A DNA stretch of 64,000 bases, from NCBI RefSeq assembly GCF_000420865.1, contig NZ_ATVT01000002.1:371105-435104 (forward strand), read 5' to 3'. The translations under genes and the position numbers were made by a program. The DNA comes from Butyrivibrio sp. XPD2006. GTDB lineage: Bacteria; Bacillota; Clostridia; Lachnospirales; Lachnospiraceae. This document shows positions 43,681-51,700 of this stretch, piece by piece (position 1 is the stretch's first letter; every line of letters begins with the position of its first letter). The notes under the pieces are model-generated. The model was not told the origin of the DNA. It did no database searches and worked only from the letters and a program-made list of their open reading frames with translations.

Positions 43681-43948
43681 AAAAAAATCCTGTCCCTGTA
43701 TGAAGTTTCATACAAGGACAGGACTGTTATCCTGCGGTGCCACCTTGCTTATCGGAATATCCGATCTCTCATGAGAAAGCCAACACTTCCTCTACTCTGT
43801 AACGGGAGTTCCCGTCGAATACTACTAAGGCTGTTTCCCTTTCGCTTCGCCCTCAAAAGTCCATTCCTTCATCCATCCACTGCATCCTCTCACCACCGGA
43901 TACTCTCTGTGAGCTTCACAAATGAAGTACTCTTCTTTCTCATTGGTT
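43681..43948 (-). promoter_or_regulatory. T-box riboswitch, tryptophan-specific (UGG specifier)
   Basis: Leader of about 268 nt before the ECF operon, read on the minus strand. Stem I shows AGUA on the 5' side of the specifier loop, the AGAGAG motif and a distal loop. Specifier codon UGG is plus positions 43861-43863, in GAAUGGAC, flanked by pairing CUUCAUU/GAUGAAG and GAAAG/CUUUU. The T-box sequence GGTGGCACCGCAGG complements 43731-43744. The terminator hairpin 43688-43723 is followed by seven T. Uncharged tRNA-Trp would stabilise the antiterminator and switch the operon on. Confidence 0.93.
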
Positions 43949-43954
43949 TAGCAA

Positions 43955-43983
43955 ATTGTAGCACTAAAGTGAGTGAGCGTCAA
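43955..43983 (-). promoter_or_regulatory. Sigma-A promoter of the T-box/ECF operon
   Basis: On the minus strand, -35 TTGACG (43978-43983), 17-bp spacer, -10 TACAAT (43955-43960). Transcription would start near 43948, just ahead of T-box stem I. The -35 box abuts the stop of the HipA-like gene. Confidence 0.85.
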
Positions 43984-43984
43984 C

Positions 43985-44794
43985 CTATTTTGAAAAGAGA
44001 TATCCATACTTTCTTCTTGTCTGAAGTATTATCTCCTTAACGCGCTCTTTTTCCTGCGTGCTGTAATCCGGCAAGCCTTTCATGGCCATATCAATATCTT
44101 TTTCCGAGTAGGTAAAAGAGATATTGTTTCCATACAGTTTCTCTGAAATCTCGAGCTGTTCTTCAAAGGTTTCGCCAAAAGTCTTGGGCTTCACGTGCCC
44201 CATCTGTTCATAGACATCCCGTCCCAACGGATAATCCATTTTGGTATCCGAAAGCAGAGCTCCTCCATTATCAAATATCGGGCATAAGCGGAACTCTTTT
44301 CTATCATTCATAAGAACCGCCATATTGTGAGTGTGCCTGTCTTCATTAAGAAAGAGCGCATCCAAAGTAAGAAGCCTGTTCATATAAGGGCCGAAATCAC
44401 TAATGCCGGTAATCCTCTCTGTCTGACCAACGATAAGTCTTAGTCTTTCAGTATGATCAGCAGTGCTATAGATCATCTTATTAAGAGAAGTTCCATATGT
44501 CTGTAAAAAGAGTCTCTCCAAAGTAATAAGTTTCCATCCATCAGTGAAGTCCGGGCTTTTACATCCCCTGTATATATTGCCGTTGTATTCTATGGATTCC
44601 TGCTCGTAGTCGGTAAACTCTTTTTCATCAAGAGAAGACTTATGCAAAAGAGATGATACAACGCACTCAGCGAGTCCCTCATAACCCAGGTTATCGGCCT
44701 TGTACCAGAATCCGTCTCTTTCGAATTTCAGCTGGTTTCCCTTAGATGACCTTCGATCTGTAGTTTTAATGTCCTCATCAAACAGCTTCACCAT
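43985..44794 (-). CDS. HipA-like protein kinase, compact form
   Basis: A 269-residue kinase of the HipA/CtkA-like superfamily. The catalytic loop is LNEDRHTHN (Asp152, Asn157), the metal-binding motif is IFDNGG (Asp175), and Lys32 in WYKAD is a candidate ATP-binding residue. It lacks the ~100-residue N-terminal subdomain of canonical HipA (about 440 residues). It starts three bases after the stop of the HTH gene and is probably the toxin half of a pair. Known HipA kinases phosphorylate glutamyl-tRNA synthetase or other tRNA synthetases; the target here is unknown. Confidence 0.82.
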   Translation of the reverse strand: MVKLFDEDIKTTDRRSSKGNQLKFERDGFWYKADNLGYEGLAECVVSSLLHKSSLDEKEFTDYEQESIEYNGNIYRGCKSPDFTDGWKLITLERLFLQTYGTSLNKMIYSTADHTERLRLIVGQTERITGISDFGPYMNRLLTLDALFLNEDRHTHNMAVLMNDRKEFRLCPIFDNGGALLSDTKMDYPLGRDVYEQMGHVKPKTFGETFEEQLEISEKLYGNNISFTYSEKDIDMAMKGLPDYSTQEKERVKEIILQTRRKYGYLFSK

Positions 44795-44797
44795 ATA

Positions 44798-45340
44798 TCA
44801 TCTCTCTATTCTTATCCAGAAATCATCGTCCGCCATGCGACCCTCAGTCTTTTCTATAATCATGATGGGGTCATAGAACGGTATGTCCAACCTCTTAAGT
44901 TCAAGCTTTAGCTTGTCTCTGGTTTCAGGAAAACATCTTGATTTTACAAAGTCCTCGTATTCTTCAAACGTGGGCTCTGTGTTCACGCCCATTGCACGAT
45001 ACAGCGGATTGGAAATGAAATTGTGAACTTCAACCTTCCGTTCCATCTCATCCACATCAATTATCGAACAGACAAAGCTGTGATACATGTACCATAGTCT
45101 CAATTTGTATTTTTTCTCCGGCACCTGCAGCCTCTGCGGAAGATCATGGTCTTTGATGAGCATGTCAGCAATCAGAGTGATCGGCCCTGTTATCTCATCA
45201 TCCGAATACTCCCAGCGCTCTACTGTGCGCTTGGATACGCCGACAAACTCGGCAAACTCTTTCTGGGTCATGCCTGTGATCTCTCTTAGCAGTTTGATCT
45301 CATCTGAAGTTATCTTGGCAGGAGTTATATATTTTTTCAT
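44798..45340 (-). CDS. HTH regulator with extra C-terminal domain, partner of the HipA-like kinase
   Basis: A 180-residue protein. The N-terminal HTH (about 8-55, EIKLLREITGMTQKEFAEFV, KRTVERWE) is of the Xre type. The C-terminal 105 residues form a separate domain with a conspicuous RCFPETRDKL...FYDPIMIIEKTEGRMADDDFWIRIE region. From memory, that segment recurs next to HipA-like genes in Clostridia. It could be the antitoxin and supply the subdomain missing from the kinase (compare HipBST systems). Start at 45340 follows AGGAGG. A perfect inverted repeat lies 25 bp upstream. Confidence 0.78.
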   Translation of the reverse strand: MKKYITPAKITSDEIKLLREITGMTQKEFAEFVGVSKRTVERWEYSDDEITGPITLIADMLIKDHDLPQRLQVPEKKYKLRLWYMYHSFVCSIIDVDEMERKVEVHNFISNPLYRAMGVNTEPTFEEYEDFVKSRCFPETRDKLKLELKRLDIPFYDPIMIIEKTEGRMADDDFWIRIER

Positions 45341-45364
45341 AGGATAAATTCCTCCTATAAAAAT

Positions 45365-45420
45365 TAAATCACATTTTTGTCGGCAAATCAATGCGATTCA
45401 ACCGACAAAAATGTGATTTA
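45365..45420. promoter_or_regulatory. Perfect 19-bp inverted repeat upstream of the HTH/HipA-like pair
   Basis: Arms at 45365-45383 and 45402-45420 (TAAATCACATTTTTGTCGG and its exact complement) with an 18-bp spacer that contains a smaller AATC/GATT repeat. Location immediately ahead of the HTH gene fits an autoregulatory operator. An alternative is a terminator for the upstream DUF308 gene, but there is no T run after the stem on the minus strand beyond TTTTT inside a later stretch. Confidence 0.7.
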
Positions 45421-45450
45421 TGTTTCCGATCTTCATCTTAAATTTCTATC

Positions 45451-46071
45451 TTATCTCTCCGCTGAGTCATTCGTGTCCACGATCTCAGCTTCTACATCAA
45501 TGGCCTCAGCCTCCTGCTTAGCCGCCTCAAATGCCTTTCCATACTTTCCAAGCCTTGATGCAGTCCAGAGGTTTGATGCGCCGTCATAGGCCAGGAATCC
45601 GCCGATAAGCCTTACAATCAGTTCGTTGGCCTGTGATGCCTTGAAGATCAGTCCTGCGCCAAGTCCAACAGTTGCCAGTGCAAATATCAGAGACAGCCAC
45701 CAAAGGCCGTATTTATATCTCACAAGCGAGAATGTCTGTCCCAGATTTCTAATGCCGCTAAGAAGAATAAAAGCACCGAAGATCTTAGGAATAAAATCCG
45801 TGAATGCAACAGGATTAAGGAAAATCCAAACGCCGACTGCTGCCACTATGATTCCGAAAGCAAAGGAACCGGAATCCACAAAGCCTCTTTCCTTTTTAAA
45901 GAAATATGAAAGCACAAACAGTACTCCGACAACAAAAAGAAGAGCAGCAAGAATCCTTGCCATAAGTGGAATAACTGCTGGCGCCCATGCTATGAGCACA
46001 ACGCCTATCGCGATAATAACAAGAGATTGTACCACATATTCCATCTTCACTTTTCTGAAAAAATCCTTCAC
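45451..46071 (-). CDS. DUF308/HdeD-like membrane protein
   Basis: A 206-residue protein with five to six predicted helices in pairs (SLVIIAIGVVLIAW, ILAALLFVVGVLFVLSYF, FAFGIIVAAVGVWIFLNP, IFGAFILLSGIRNLGQTF), matching the short repeat of the HdeD/DUF308 family, and a charged C-terminal tail ending in EAEAIDVEAEIVDT. Function unknown; E. coli HdeD is linked to acid resistance. It overlaps engB by four bases, so it is co-translated with it. Confidence 0.82.
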   Translation of the reverse strand: MKDFFRKVKMEYVVQSLVIIAIGVVLIAWAPAVIPLMARILAALLFVVGVLFVLSYFFKKERGFVDSGSFAFGIIVAAVGVWIFLNPVAFTDFIPKIFGAFILLSGIRNLGQTFSLVRYKYGLWWLSLIFALATVGLGAGLIFKASQANELIVRLIGGFLAYDGASNLWTASRLGKYGKAFEAAKQEAEAIDVEAEIVDTNDSAER

Positions 46072-46688
46072 TGTTCTGTGCCTCCTTCATCAGTCTCTTT
46101 ATCCTCAGCCAGAATGCTGTCCATTAGCTCGTAAATCTCATCTCTTCCGGTTTTCTTAAGCGCCGAGTACGGATAGATCCTGAGTTCCTCCGGAAGCCCC
46201 AGTCCCTGCCTGAGCATGTTCAGATGCTTCTCCATCTGGGAAGGCTTGATCTTGTCAGCCTTAGTAGCAATGATGACAGGCTGGAAGCCCTGATGTACGA
46301 TCCATTTGTACATCTGCACGTCATTGGCAGAAGGGTCGTGCCTTATATCTATCAGCAAAAAGACCCTTCGAAGCTGCCTTGAGGTGTGAAGATAATTCTC
46401 GATCATCTTGCCCCACTGCTGCTTGGTCTTCTCGGAAACCCTTGCAAAACCGTACCCCGGCAGATCCACCAGGTAGAACTCTCCATTTATATTGTAGTAG
46501 TTGATGGTCTGTGTCTTACCAGGCTCCTGGGATGTTCTTGCATAGTTCTTGCGGTTCATGAGACCGTTGATGAGTGAACTCTTACCCACGTTGGATTTGC
46601 CGGCAAAAGCAAACTCCGGAAGCGCATTATCCGGAAGTGTGCTGGTTATACCACAGACTGTTTCAAGATTTACATTCTTAATTACCAT
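46068..46688 (-). CDS. engB: Ribosome biogenesis GTPase EngB/YsxC
   Basis: A 206-residue TRAFAC GTPase needed for 50S assembly. G1 is GKSNVGKSS, G3 is DLPGYG, G4 is ATKAD (TKAD), and the G2 region carries ARTSQEPGKTQT. Length matches the family. In many Firmicutes it follows clpX and lon; here a 2-hydroxyacyl-CoA-dehydratase-related gene separates it from clpX and no lon is seen. Confidence 0.95.
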   Translation of the reverse strand: MVIKNVNLETVCGITSTLPDNALPEFAFAGKSNVGKSSLINGLMNRKNYARTSQEPGKTQTINYYNINGEFYLVDLPGYGFARVSEKTKQQWGKMIENYLHTSRQLRRVFLLIDIRHDPSANDVQMYKWIVHQGFQPVIIATKADKIKPSQMEKHLNMLRQGLGLPEELRIYPYSALKKTGRDEIYELMDSILAEDKETDEGGTEQ

Positions 46689-46747
46689 ATATTTATATTT
46701 CCTCTCTTAACATACTAACAGTATACCATTTATTTCATACCCCCGCC

Positions 46748-47968
46748 TCACGAAGTTGCCAGCATGATCCTGCTCTCCCTCAGTGCCTTGGACTGCTCGT
46801 AGTCATACTCAATTGTATTGATATTGGCTCCGGGGTAAAGCTGACGCAGCTTCTTAAGGACTCCGCGCTCTGCCACATGACTGACGAGGCAGCCAAACGG
46901 ATGAACGATCAGTATCTTGTCATACCCCTGCTCTATCATGTCCATGGCCTCCGCCATCACAAGCCAGCCGTCACCGATGTTGTAGTACTCACTGAGTATC
47001 GGTGTTGCCTTCTTTTTCATATTATCAAACAGGCCATCCGCGAGAAATCCGTTTTGCAAAAGAGCTTTTCTCACCTGTGTCTGTGCCCCAATCAGGTAAT
47101 TCATCACAAAGGCATATGCCTTGAGCATGGCCTTTGACGCACCCTTTAGTTCTGCCGACTTCATCTCGGTATAGACAACATAGGTGCAATAGTTAAGGAA
47201 CCCTTCCATCCTGGATTCCATGTCATTCTCATGCAGAAAATCCTCCAGGTGCCTGTTTCCTATGGGAGAGCACTTGATGTAAATCTCTCCGCAGATGCCC
47301 ACCCTTTTAAGGGTTTTTTCCTCCCGGGAGAACCTTGGAATCTCAAGGAAATCATCTATTATCTCCTGATATTTCTTTTCCCTGAAAAAGAGATTACGGC
47401 GAGCAGAAACGTCTTCGGACAAGGCCTTTATCCACTTGTCGTAGACTCTCTTTGTAGCTCCCTTCTCTTTCTCATAGGGTCTTATCTGCTGAAAAAGAGC
47501 CATCAGAAGATCCGCGTAGCACACCCCTGCCACAGCGCCAAAGAGCATCATCGGCGTTATCTTAAATCCCGGGTGGGACTCCGCGCCGGTGAAATTCAAA
47601 GATAGAACAGGAATCCTGTAGCCGCTCTTTTTCACACACTGGATGATCAGGTCATAGTAGTTTCCCGCTCTGCATGCGCCTCCGGCCTGAGGTTCCAGAA
47701 TCGCTACGCTGTTAATATCAATGTCCGGGTTCTTTAGATGCGCCATCAGGTTTCCTATTATATCCATAGCGCAGGTGCAGTAACTCGGATTAATCAAAGA
47801 GAGCATCTCCTTCGGGAAATGCTCATATTCCGGCACAACATCCAATTTGTATCCGCCAAGTGAAAAAGCCGCACCAAGGAGTTCATTGTGATAGTGCAGC
47901 ATATCAGGCATATATATAGTATGAGTTTTCCGCATACTTTTCGTAAACAAGGTGTTGTCTTTATTCAT
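46748..47968 (-). CDS. 2-hydroxyacyl-CoA dehydratase-related protein (DUF2229/CoA-activase C-terminal type)
   Basis: A 406-residue protein resembling the C-terminal half of the large activator-type proteins related to 2-hydroxyglutaryl-CoA dehydratase (DUF2229/BcrC-BadD superfamily). Cysteines that could hold an Fe-S cluster occur in YCTCAMDI, GGACRAGNY and GICGEIYIKCSP; the last is a typical signature. The ATPase half normally fused or adjacent is absent. There is no obvious ribosome site before the 47968 ATG, and a terminator separates it from clpX. Role unknown. Confidence 0.68.
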   Translation of the reverse strand: MNKDNTLFTKSMRKTHTIYMPDMLHYHNELLGAAFSLGGYKLDVVPEYEHFPKEMLSLINPSYCTCAMDIIGNLMAHLKNPDIDINSVAILEPQAGGACRAGNYYDLIIQCVKKSGYRIPVLSLNFTGAESHPGFKITPMMLFGAVAGVCYADLLMALFQQIRPYEKEKGATKRVYDKWIKALSEDVSARRNLFFREKKYQEIIDDFLEIPRFSREEKTLKRVGICGEIYIKCSPIGNRHLEDFLHENDMESRMEGFLNYCTYVVYTEMKSAELKGASKAMLKAYAFVMNYLIGAQTQVRKALLQNGFLADGLFDNMKKKATPILSEYYNIGDGWLVMAEAMDMIEQGYDKILIVHPFGCLVSHVAERGVLKKLRQLYPGANINTIEYDYEQSKALRESRIMLATS

Positions 47969-47981
47969 ACTTAGTAAGAAT

Positions 47982-48010
47982 ATCCCCGGCCATTCTGTAT
48001 AGCCGGGGAT
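47982..48010 (-). terminator. Terminator after clpX
   Basis: Stem ATCCCCGGC / GCCGGGGAT with an 11-base loop, starting 10 bp past the clpX stop; downstream sequence is ATTCTTACT, only moderately T-rich. Confidence 0.75.
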
Positions 48011-48019
48011 CGTTTCTGA

Positions 48020-49288
48020 TTATTTAGCCGGTTTAAGCTTCTTGGGCTCCTTGCCTCTTACGATGAGAGGCTGGCTGGTGCCGTCTACACAAGCGTCTGT
48101 GATGACGCACTCGCTGATGGTGTCATCTGATGGAATCTCATACATTACATCCATCATTGACTTCTCCATGATAGAGCGAAGTCCTCTGGCTCCGGTTTCT
48201 CTCTCGTAAGCCATGGCTGCGATCTTCTGCACTGCCTCATCCTCGAAGGTGAGCTTAACGTTGTCGAAGTCAAAGAGTTTCTGGTACTGCTTAACAAGAG
48301 CATTCTTGGGCTCTGTAAGGATCCTTACGAGTGCTTCCTTGGAAAGTCCCTCAAGGGTTACAGTGATAGGCACACGACCTACAAACTCAGGGATAAGTCC
48401 GAACTTAACAAGATCCTGAGGTGTTACTTCCTTGAGAACTTCTCCGATCTCTCTTTCTGACTTGTCTGCGATCTCAGCGTTAAAGCCGATGGAGTTGCGG
48501 TCAAGTCTTGCCTCGACGATCTTATCAAGACCGTCGAAAGCTCCTCCGCAGATAAAGAGGATGTTGCTGGTATCGATCTGGATAAGCTCCTGATGCGGAT
48601 GCTTTCTTCCGCCCTGAGGTGGAACAGATGCAACAGTTCCCTCTACTATCTTAAGAAGTGCCTGCTGAACGCCCTCACCTGATACATCACGGGTGATGGA
48701 TACGTTCTCGCTCTTCTTGGTTATCTTGTCGATCTCATCGATATAAACAATACCGTACTGAGCTCTCTCTATGTCGTAGTCTGCATTCTGGATAAGCTTC
48801 AAAAGAATGTTCTCAACGTCCTCACCTACATAGCCTGCCTCTGTAAGAGTTGTGGCATCTGCGATGGCGAAAGGAACATTGATGATCTTAGCCAGAGTCT
48901 GTGCAAGATAAGTCTTACCTGAACCTGTAGGTCCGATCATGATGATGTTACTCTTCTGAAGTTCAACATCATTTCTGTCATCATTCCTTGGTGCAAGAAC
49001 TCTCTTGTAATGGTTGTAAACAGATACAGCCAGAACCTTCTTGGCTTCCTCCTGACCGATTACATACTCATCAAGGAAATTTCTGATCTCAACAGGTTTA
49101 AGGAGATTGATCTGCTGGTCTTTGGCCTGAACAGGTTCATCCTCAAACTCTTCCTCGATGATATCCGCACATATGTCTACGCACTCATCGCAGATATAAA
49201 CACCCGCAGGTCCTGCGATAAGCTTTTTTACCTGATCCTGTGTCTTGTTACAAAAAGAGCACCTGATCTCTCCGGAATTCTTTGCCAT
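48020..49288 (-). CDS. clpX: ClpX ATPase of the ClpXP protease
   Basis: A 422-residue unfoldase. The N-terminal zinc finger is CSFCNKTQ...CDECVDIC (four Cys), Walker A is [14 protein letters not shown], Walker B is [10 protein letters not shown], and the pore loop GYVGED is present. The ClpP-binding loop IGF-type segment is not clearly read but lies in SIGFNAEI. Typical length. It follows clpP by 13 bp and is co-transcribed. Confidence 0.97.
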   Translation of the reverse strand: MAKNSGEIRCSFCNKTQDQVKKLIAGPAGVYICDECVDICADIIEEEFEDEPVQAKDQQINLLKPVEIRNFLDEYVIGQEEAKKVLAVSVYNHYKRVLAPRNDDRNDVELQKSNIIMIGPTGSGKTYLAQTLAKIINVPFAIADATTLTEAGYVGEDVENILLKLIQNADYDIERAQYGIVYIDEIDKITKKSENVSITRDVSGEGVQQALLKIVEGTVASVPPQGGRKHPHQELIQIDTSNILFICGGAFDGLDKIVEARLDRNSIGFNAEIADKSEREIGEVLKEVTPQDLVKFGLIPEFVGRVPITVTLEGLSKEALVRILTEPKNALVKQYQKLFDFDNVKLTFEDEAVQKIAAMAYERETGARGLRSIMEKSMMDVMYEIPSDDTISECVITDACVDGTSQPLIVRGKEPKKLKPAK

Positions 49289-49301
49289 AATTTCTCCTTA
49301 A

Positions 49302-49907
49302 TTATTTCTTGTCATCCTTCTCTCTTGGACGGTTCTCAACGATCTGATCAATGAGGCCGTAGTCGAGAGCTTCCTGAGCATCCATCCAGTTGTCACGCTC
49401 AGTATCCTTGCAGATCTCCTCGTAAGGCTTACCTGTGTTGGCTGCAAGCATTCTGTTGAGTTTCTCTTTGTTCTTCAGGATATGCTTAGCTGCGATCTCA
49501 ATCTCGGTAGCCTGTCCCTGTGTTCCGCCAAGTGGCTGATGGATCATGATCTCTGCATTGGGAAGGGCCATTCTCTTGCCCTTAGCACCGCCTGAAAGAA
49601 GGAATGCTCCCATGCTGGCTGCCATACCGATGCAGATTGTGCTGACATCGCACTTGATGTAATTCATCGTGTCGTAAATAGCCATTCCGGATGTGATCTC
49701 TCCTCCGGGGCTGTTGATGTACATGTGAATGTCCTTGTTGGGATCTTCTGCTTCAAGGAAAAGAAGCTGTGCTACAACAACGCTTGCAGAAGTTGAATTA
49801 ACTTCCTCCCCCAAAAATACGATTCTCTCTTTTAACAGCCTTGAATAGATATCATAGCTTCTCTCTCCACGGCTGGTCTGTTCAATGACATAAGGTATTA
49901 AACTCAT
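49302..49907 (-). CDS. clpP: ATP-dependent Clp protease proteolytic subunit
   Basis: A 201-residue serine protease. Catalytic Ser is in [14 protein letters not shown] and catalytic His in [13 protein letters not shown]; the Asp follows near DTERDNWM. It forms the ClpXP peptidase with the adjacent clpX. Trigger factor (tig) is usually the immediate upstream gene; here it is at 55263, with about 5 kb of other genes in between. Confidence 0.97.
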   Translation of the reverse strand: MSLIPYVIEQTSRGERSYDIYSRLLKERIVFLGEEVNSTSASVVVAQLLFLEAEDPNKDIHMYINSPGGEITSGMAIYDTMNYIKCDVSTICIGMAASMGAFLLSGGAKGKRMALPNAEIMIHQPLGGTQGQATEIEIAAKHILKNKEKLNRMLAANTGKPYEEICKDTERDNWMDAQEALDYGLIDQIVENRPREKDDKK

Positions 49908-50009
49908 AATCTTACTATTCCTCCAGTCTGCTTAGATTACATTCTAAACCAAATTATATTATACCGCATTTTATGCACCCTTTACAACTTTATCATAGTT
50001 CACATGACA

Positions 50010-50043
50010 GGCGGCCCTGCCCATATATCCTATGATGGCCGCC
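50010..50043. repeat. Small GC-rich inverted repeat upstream of clpP
   Basis: GGCGGCC / GGCCGCC separated by 20 bp in the 281-bp intergenic region between clpP and the secreted protein gene. Possibly a weak hairpin; no T run follows directly. The rest of this region shows only AT-rich promoter-like sequence. Confidence 0.35.
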
Positions 50044-50188
50044 ATTTACCCAAAATTTATACTTTTTTATGATATGACATAGAATAATTGGATTTGTTTA
50101 TATCAGGTTAATTGATATTAAGCCCTCATAATGTAAGAATAAATATACCTAATATCATGATCGGAATATTTTGGAAAGGAGTCACGCT

Positions 50189-50776
50189 ATGAGAAATGTA
50201 TTAAGAAAAGGATTTGCAATTATCATTTCGGCAGCAATTGTACTGTGCCTTATTCCTGCCCAGAAGATAAGCGCTGCAGAATTCGATCTCGGAACAGCAA
50301 CTGTTAACACATACGAAAACAGCTACTTCGGATATCGCATTACACTTCCCGATGGCTATGTTTTTTGTGCTTCAGAGCTCGGCAGCCCGGAAACAGCGAT
50401 GGCTCTGGTCAATAGCGGTGCAGGAATAACCATCATAGAAGCCGAATCCACTACCGGCATCGCCAACATGAACATAATCCTTACAAACGGTGCCACCGGT
50501 TATACGGAAAAATCCGTTCTTGAGGAAGGTATGGCTGATGTAAAAGCAAACTTATCCGAAGGTATCACTTTAAACAAAATAGAAATCCTGAACAAAAAAG
50601 TAGCCGGCAGTAAACATGATATCCTTGCAACATCTGTAACAATAGGCGAGGTCACCATCTCCCAGAGACAGGTTGTTCTGATAAACGGAGATTACGGTAT
50701 GTTCATTACTTTCTCCGGCGCAGATGATGCAGAAGCAGATGCAATGCTCAAATGGCTCTCAAAGATTGAGTTATAA
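50189..50776 (+). CDS. Secreted hypothetical protein
   Basis: A 195-residue exported protein. The signal peptide is MRNVLRKGFAIIISAAIVLC...ISAA, likely cut before EFDLG. The mature part looks like a single alpha/beta domain (YGYRITLPDGYVF, VTISQRQVVLINGDYGMFIT), reminiscent of PsbP-like or DUF-type stress-exported domains that read a lipoprotein-like fold. Start at 50189 follows AAAGGAG; an upstream TTG is unlikely. Monocistronic, with a strong terminator at 50794. Function unknown. Confidence 0.75.
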   Translation: MRNVLRKGFAIIISAAIVLCLIPAQKISAAEFDLGTATVNTYENSYFGYRITLPDGYVFCASELGSPETAMALVNSGAGITIIEAESTTGIANMNIILTNGATGYTEKSVLEEGMADVKANLSEGITLNKIEILNKKVAGSKHDILATSVTIGEVTISQRQVVLINGDYGMFITFSGADDAEADAMLKWLSKIEL

Positions 50777-50793
50777 ATCAGTGATTTAAGCAT

Positions 50794-50834
50794 AAAAAAG
50801 CTCCATCCTTTTATAGTACGGATGGAGCTTTTTA
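50794..50834. terminator. Bidirectional terminator
   Basis: Stem AAAAAGCTCCATCC / GGATGGAGCTTTTT with an 11-base loop, between the convergent genes at 50189 and 50857. Confidence 0.9.
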
Positions 50835-50856
50835 TTGTCTGTTCAAAATACCGGTA

Positions 50857-51144
50857 TCAGTCGTAAAGAGCAGCTAAAGAAGCACCCATAACAGCTGAAA
50901 GGATTATTGAAACCACAACTCCGATAACAACAAAGATGAGCTGTGCCTTAGCCCAGTTAGCCTTTGTCTTGGGTGTGCTGCTTCCAAATGCCCAAACAAG
51001 AAGCATTACGATGTTCACGCAAGGAATGCATGTGATCAGAATTGTGAGTACCCATTCACCAAGTGTTATTACAGGCTCAACCTCAGGCTGGCTGTAAGTT
51101 GGCATCTGCTGTGGGTTCTGATTAAGATTGTTCATGTCGTCCAT
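50857..51144 (-). CDS. Small two-helix membrane protein
   Basis: A 95-residue protein with an Asn/Gln/Pro-rich N-terminus (NNLNQNPQQMPTYSQ) and two transmembrane helices (GEWVLTILITCIPCVNIVMLL, LIFVVIGVVVSIILSAVMG). The segment VWAFGSSTPKTKANWAKA between them is a recognisable conserved stretch in many Firmicutes/Bacteroidetes proteins of unknown function. Start at 51144 follows AGAGGAG; a longer frame has no site. No function assigned. Confidence 0.7.
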   Translation of the reverse strand: MDDMNNLNQNPQQMPTYSQPEVEPVITLGEWVLTILITCIPCVNIVMLLVWAFGSSTPKTKANWAKAQLIFVVIGVVVSIILSAVMGASLAALYD

Positions 51145-51220
51145 AATATCCATCTCCTCTAAACATATATTTTTATTCACTAAGATATTATATATTGATA
51201 ATTATACATTTGTAAACTTT

Positions 51221-51679
51221 TTAACGAATAAAGCGTGTCACCACACTATCATAAAATGGAATAAGCCTTGCAAAAACATTGCTGTGAAAATACACCATAG
51301 GCTCTTTTCCCGGAAAAACATGTGTCATTCTCCATATGTAAATCCCTATAGTAATAAGGCAAACAGCTATCACAGGATGTCTAAGTACGCTTACACTCTT
51401 GCCCTGTACGTACCTGCGAATAAAGAATGCCACTGCCAGCGCCACCCAGAGCGGATATGAAGGATTAAACTCAAGTGCCCTTATGGGGTGCAATGTGATC
51501 AGTTCGAAAAGAGCTCTCGTAAGGCCGCAGCCCGGACAAGGGAACCCGAACATTATCACCACCGGACAGAATCTGTGGAAAATAAGCTCTGTTATGGCCC
51601 ACAATATAAACAGGGCAATTATTGGTGTTTTGTTTTGATACAGATCATCAAGGATCCGCTTAATTACTGTCTTTAACAT
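51221..51679 (-). CDS. DUF2752 membrane protein
   Basis: A 152-residue protein with three to four helices. GFPCPGCGLTRALFEL is the DUF2752 signature, a CPxCGxTRA segment that may bind metal or act in redox. It often occurs with the two-helix protein type encoded at 50857, which lies next to it here (77 bp) on the same strand. Function unknown. The start shown at 51679 has no strong site, so the exact N-terminus is uncertain. Confidence 0.8.
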   Translation of the reverse strand: MLKTVIKRILDDLYQNKTPIIALFILWAITELIFHRFCPVVIMFGFPCPGCGLTRALFELITLHPIRALEFNPSYPLWVALAVAFFIRRYVQGKSVSVLRHPVIAVCLITIGIYIWRMTHVFPGKEPMVYFHSNVFARLIPFYDSVVTRFIR

Positions 51680-51700
51680 AGTACCTATAATATACAGTAC

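Noticed and set aside
43079..44040. Open frames of 138-231 codons across the T-box leader and S-component gene
   Set aside because: They overlap a confirmed T-box and coding sequence on the other strand and show no domain.
45365..45420. Inverted repeat at 45365 as the DUF308 terminator
   Set aside because: Low GC, 18-bp spacer and no T run directly after the stem on the minus strand; an operator for the HTH gene fits better.
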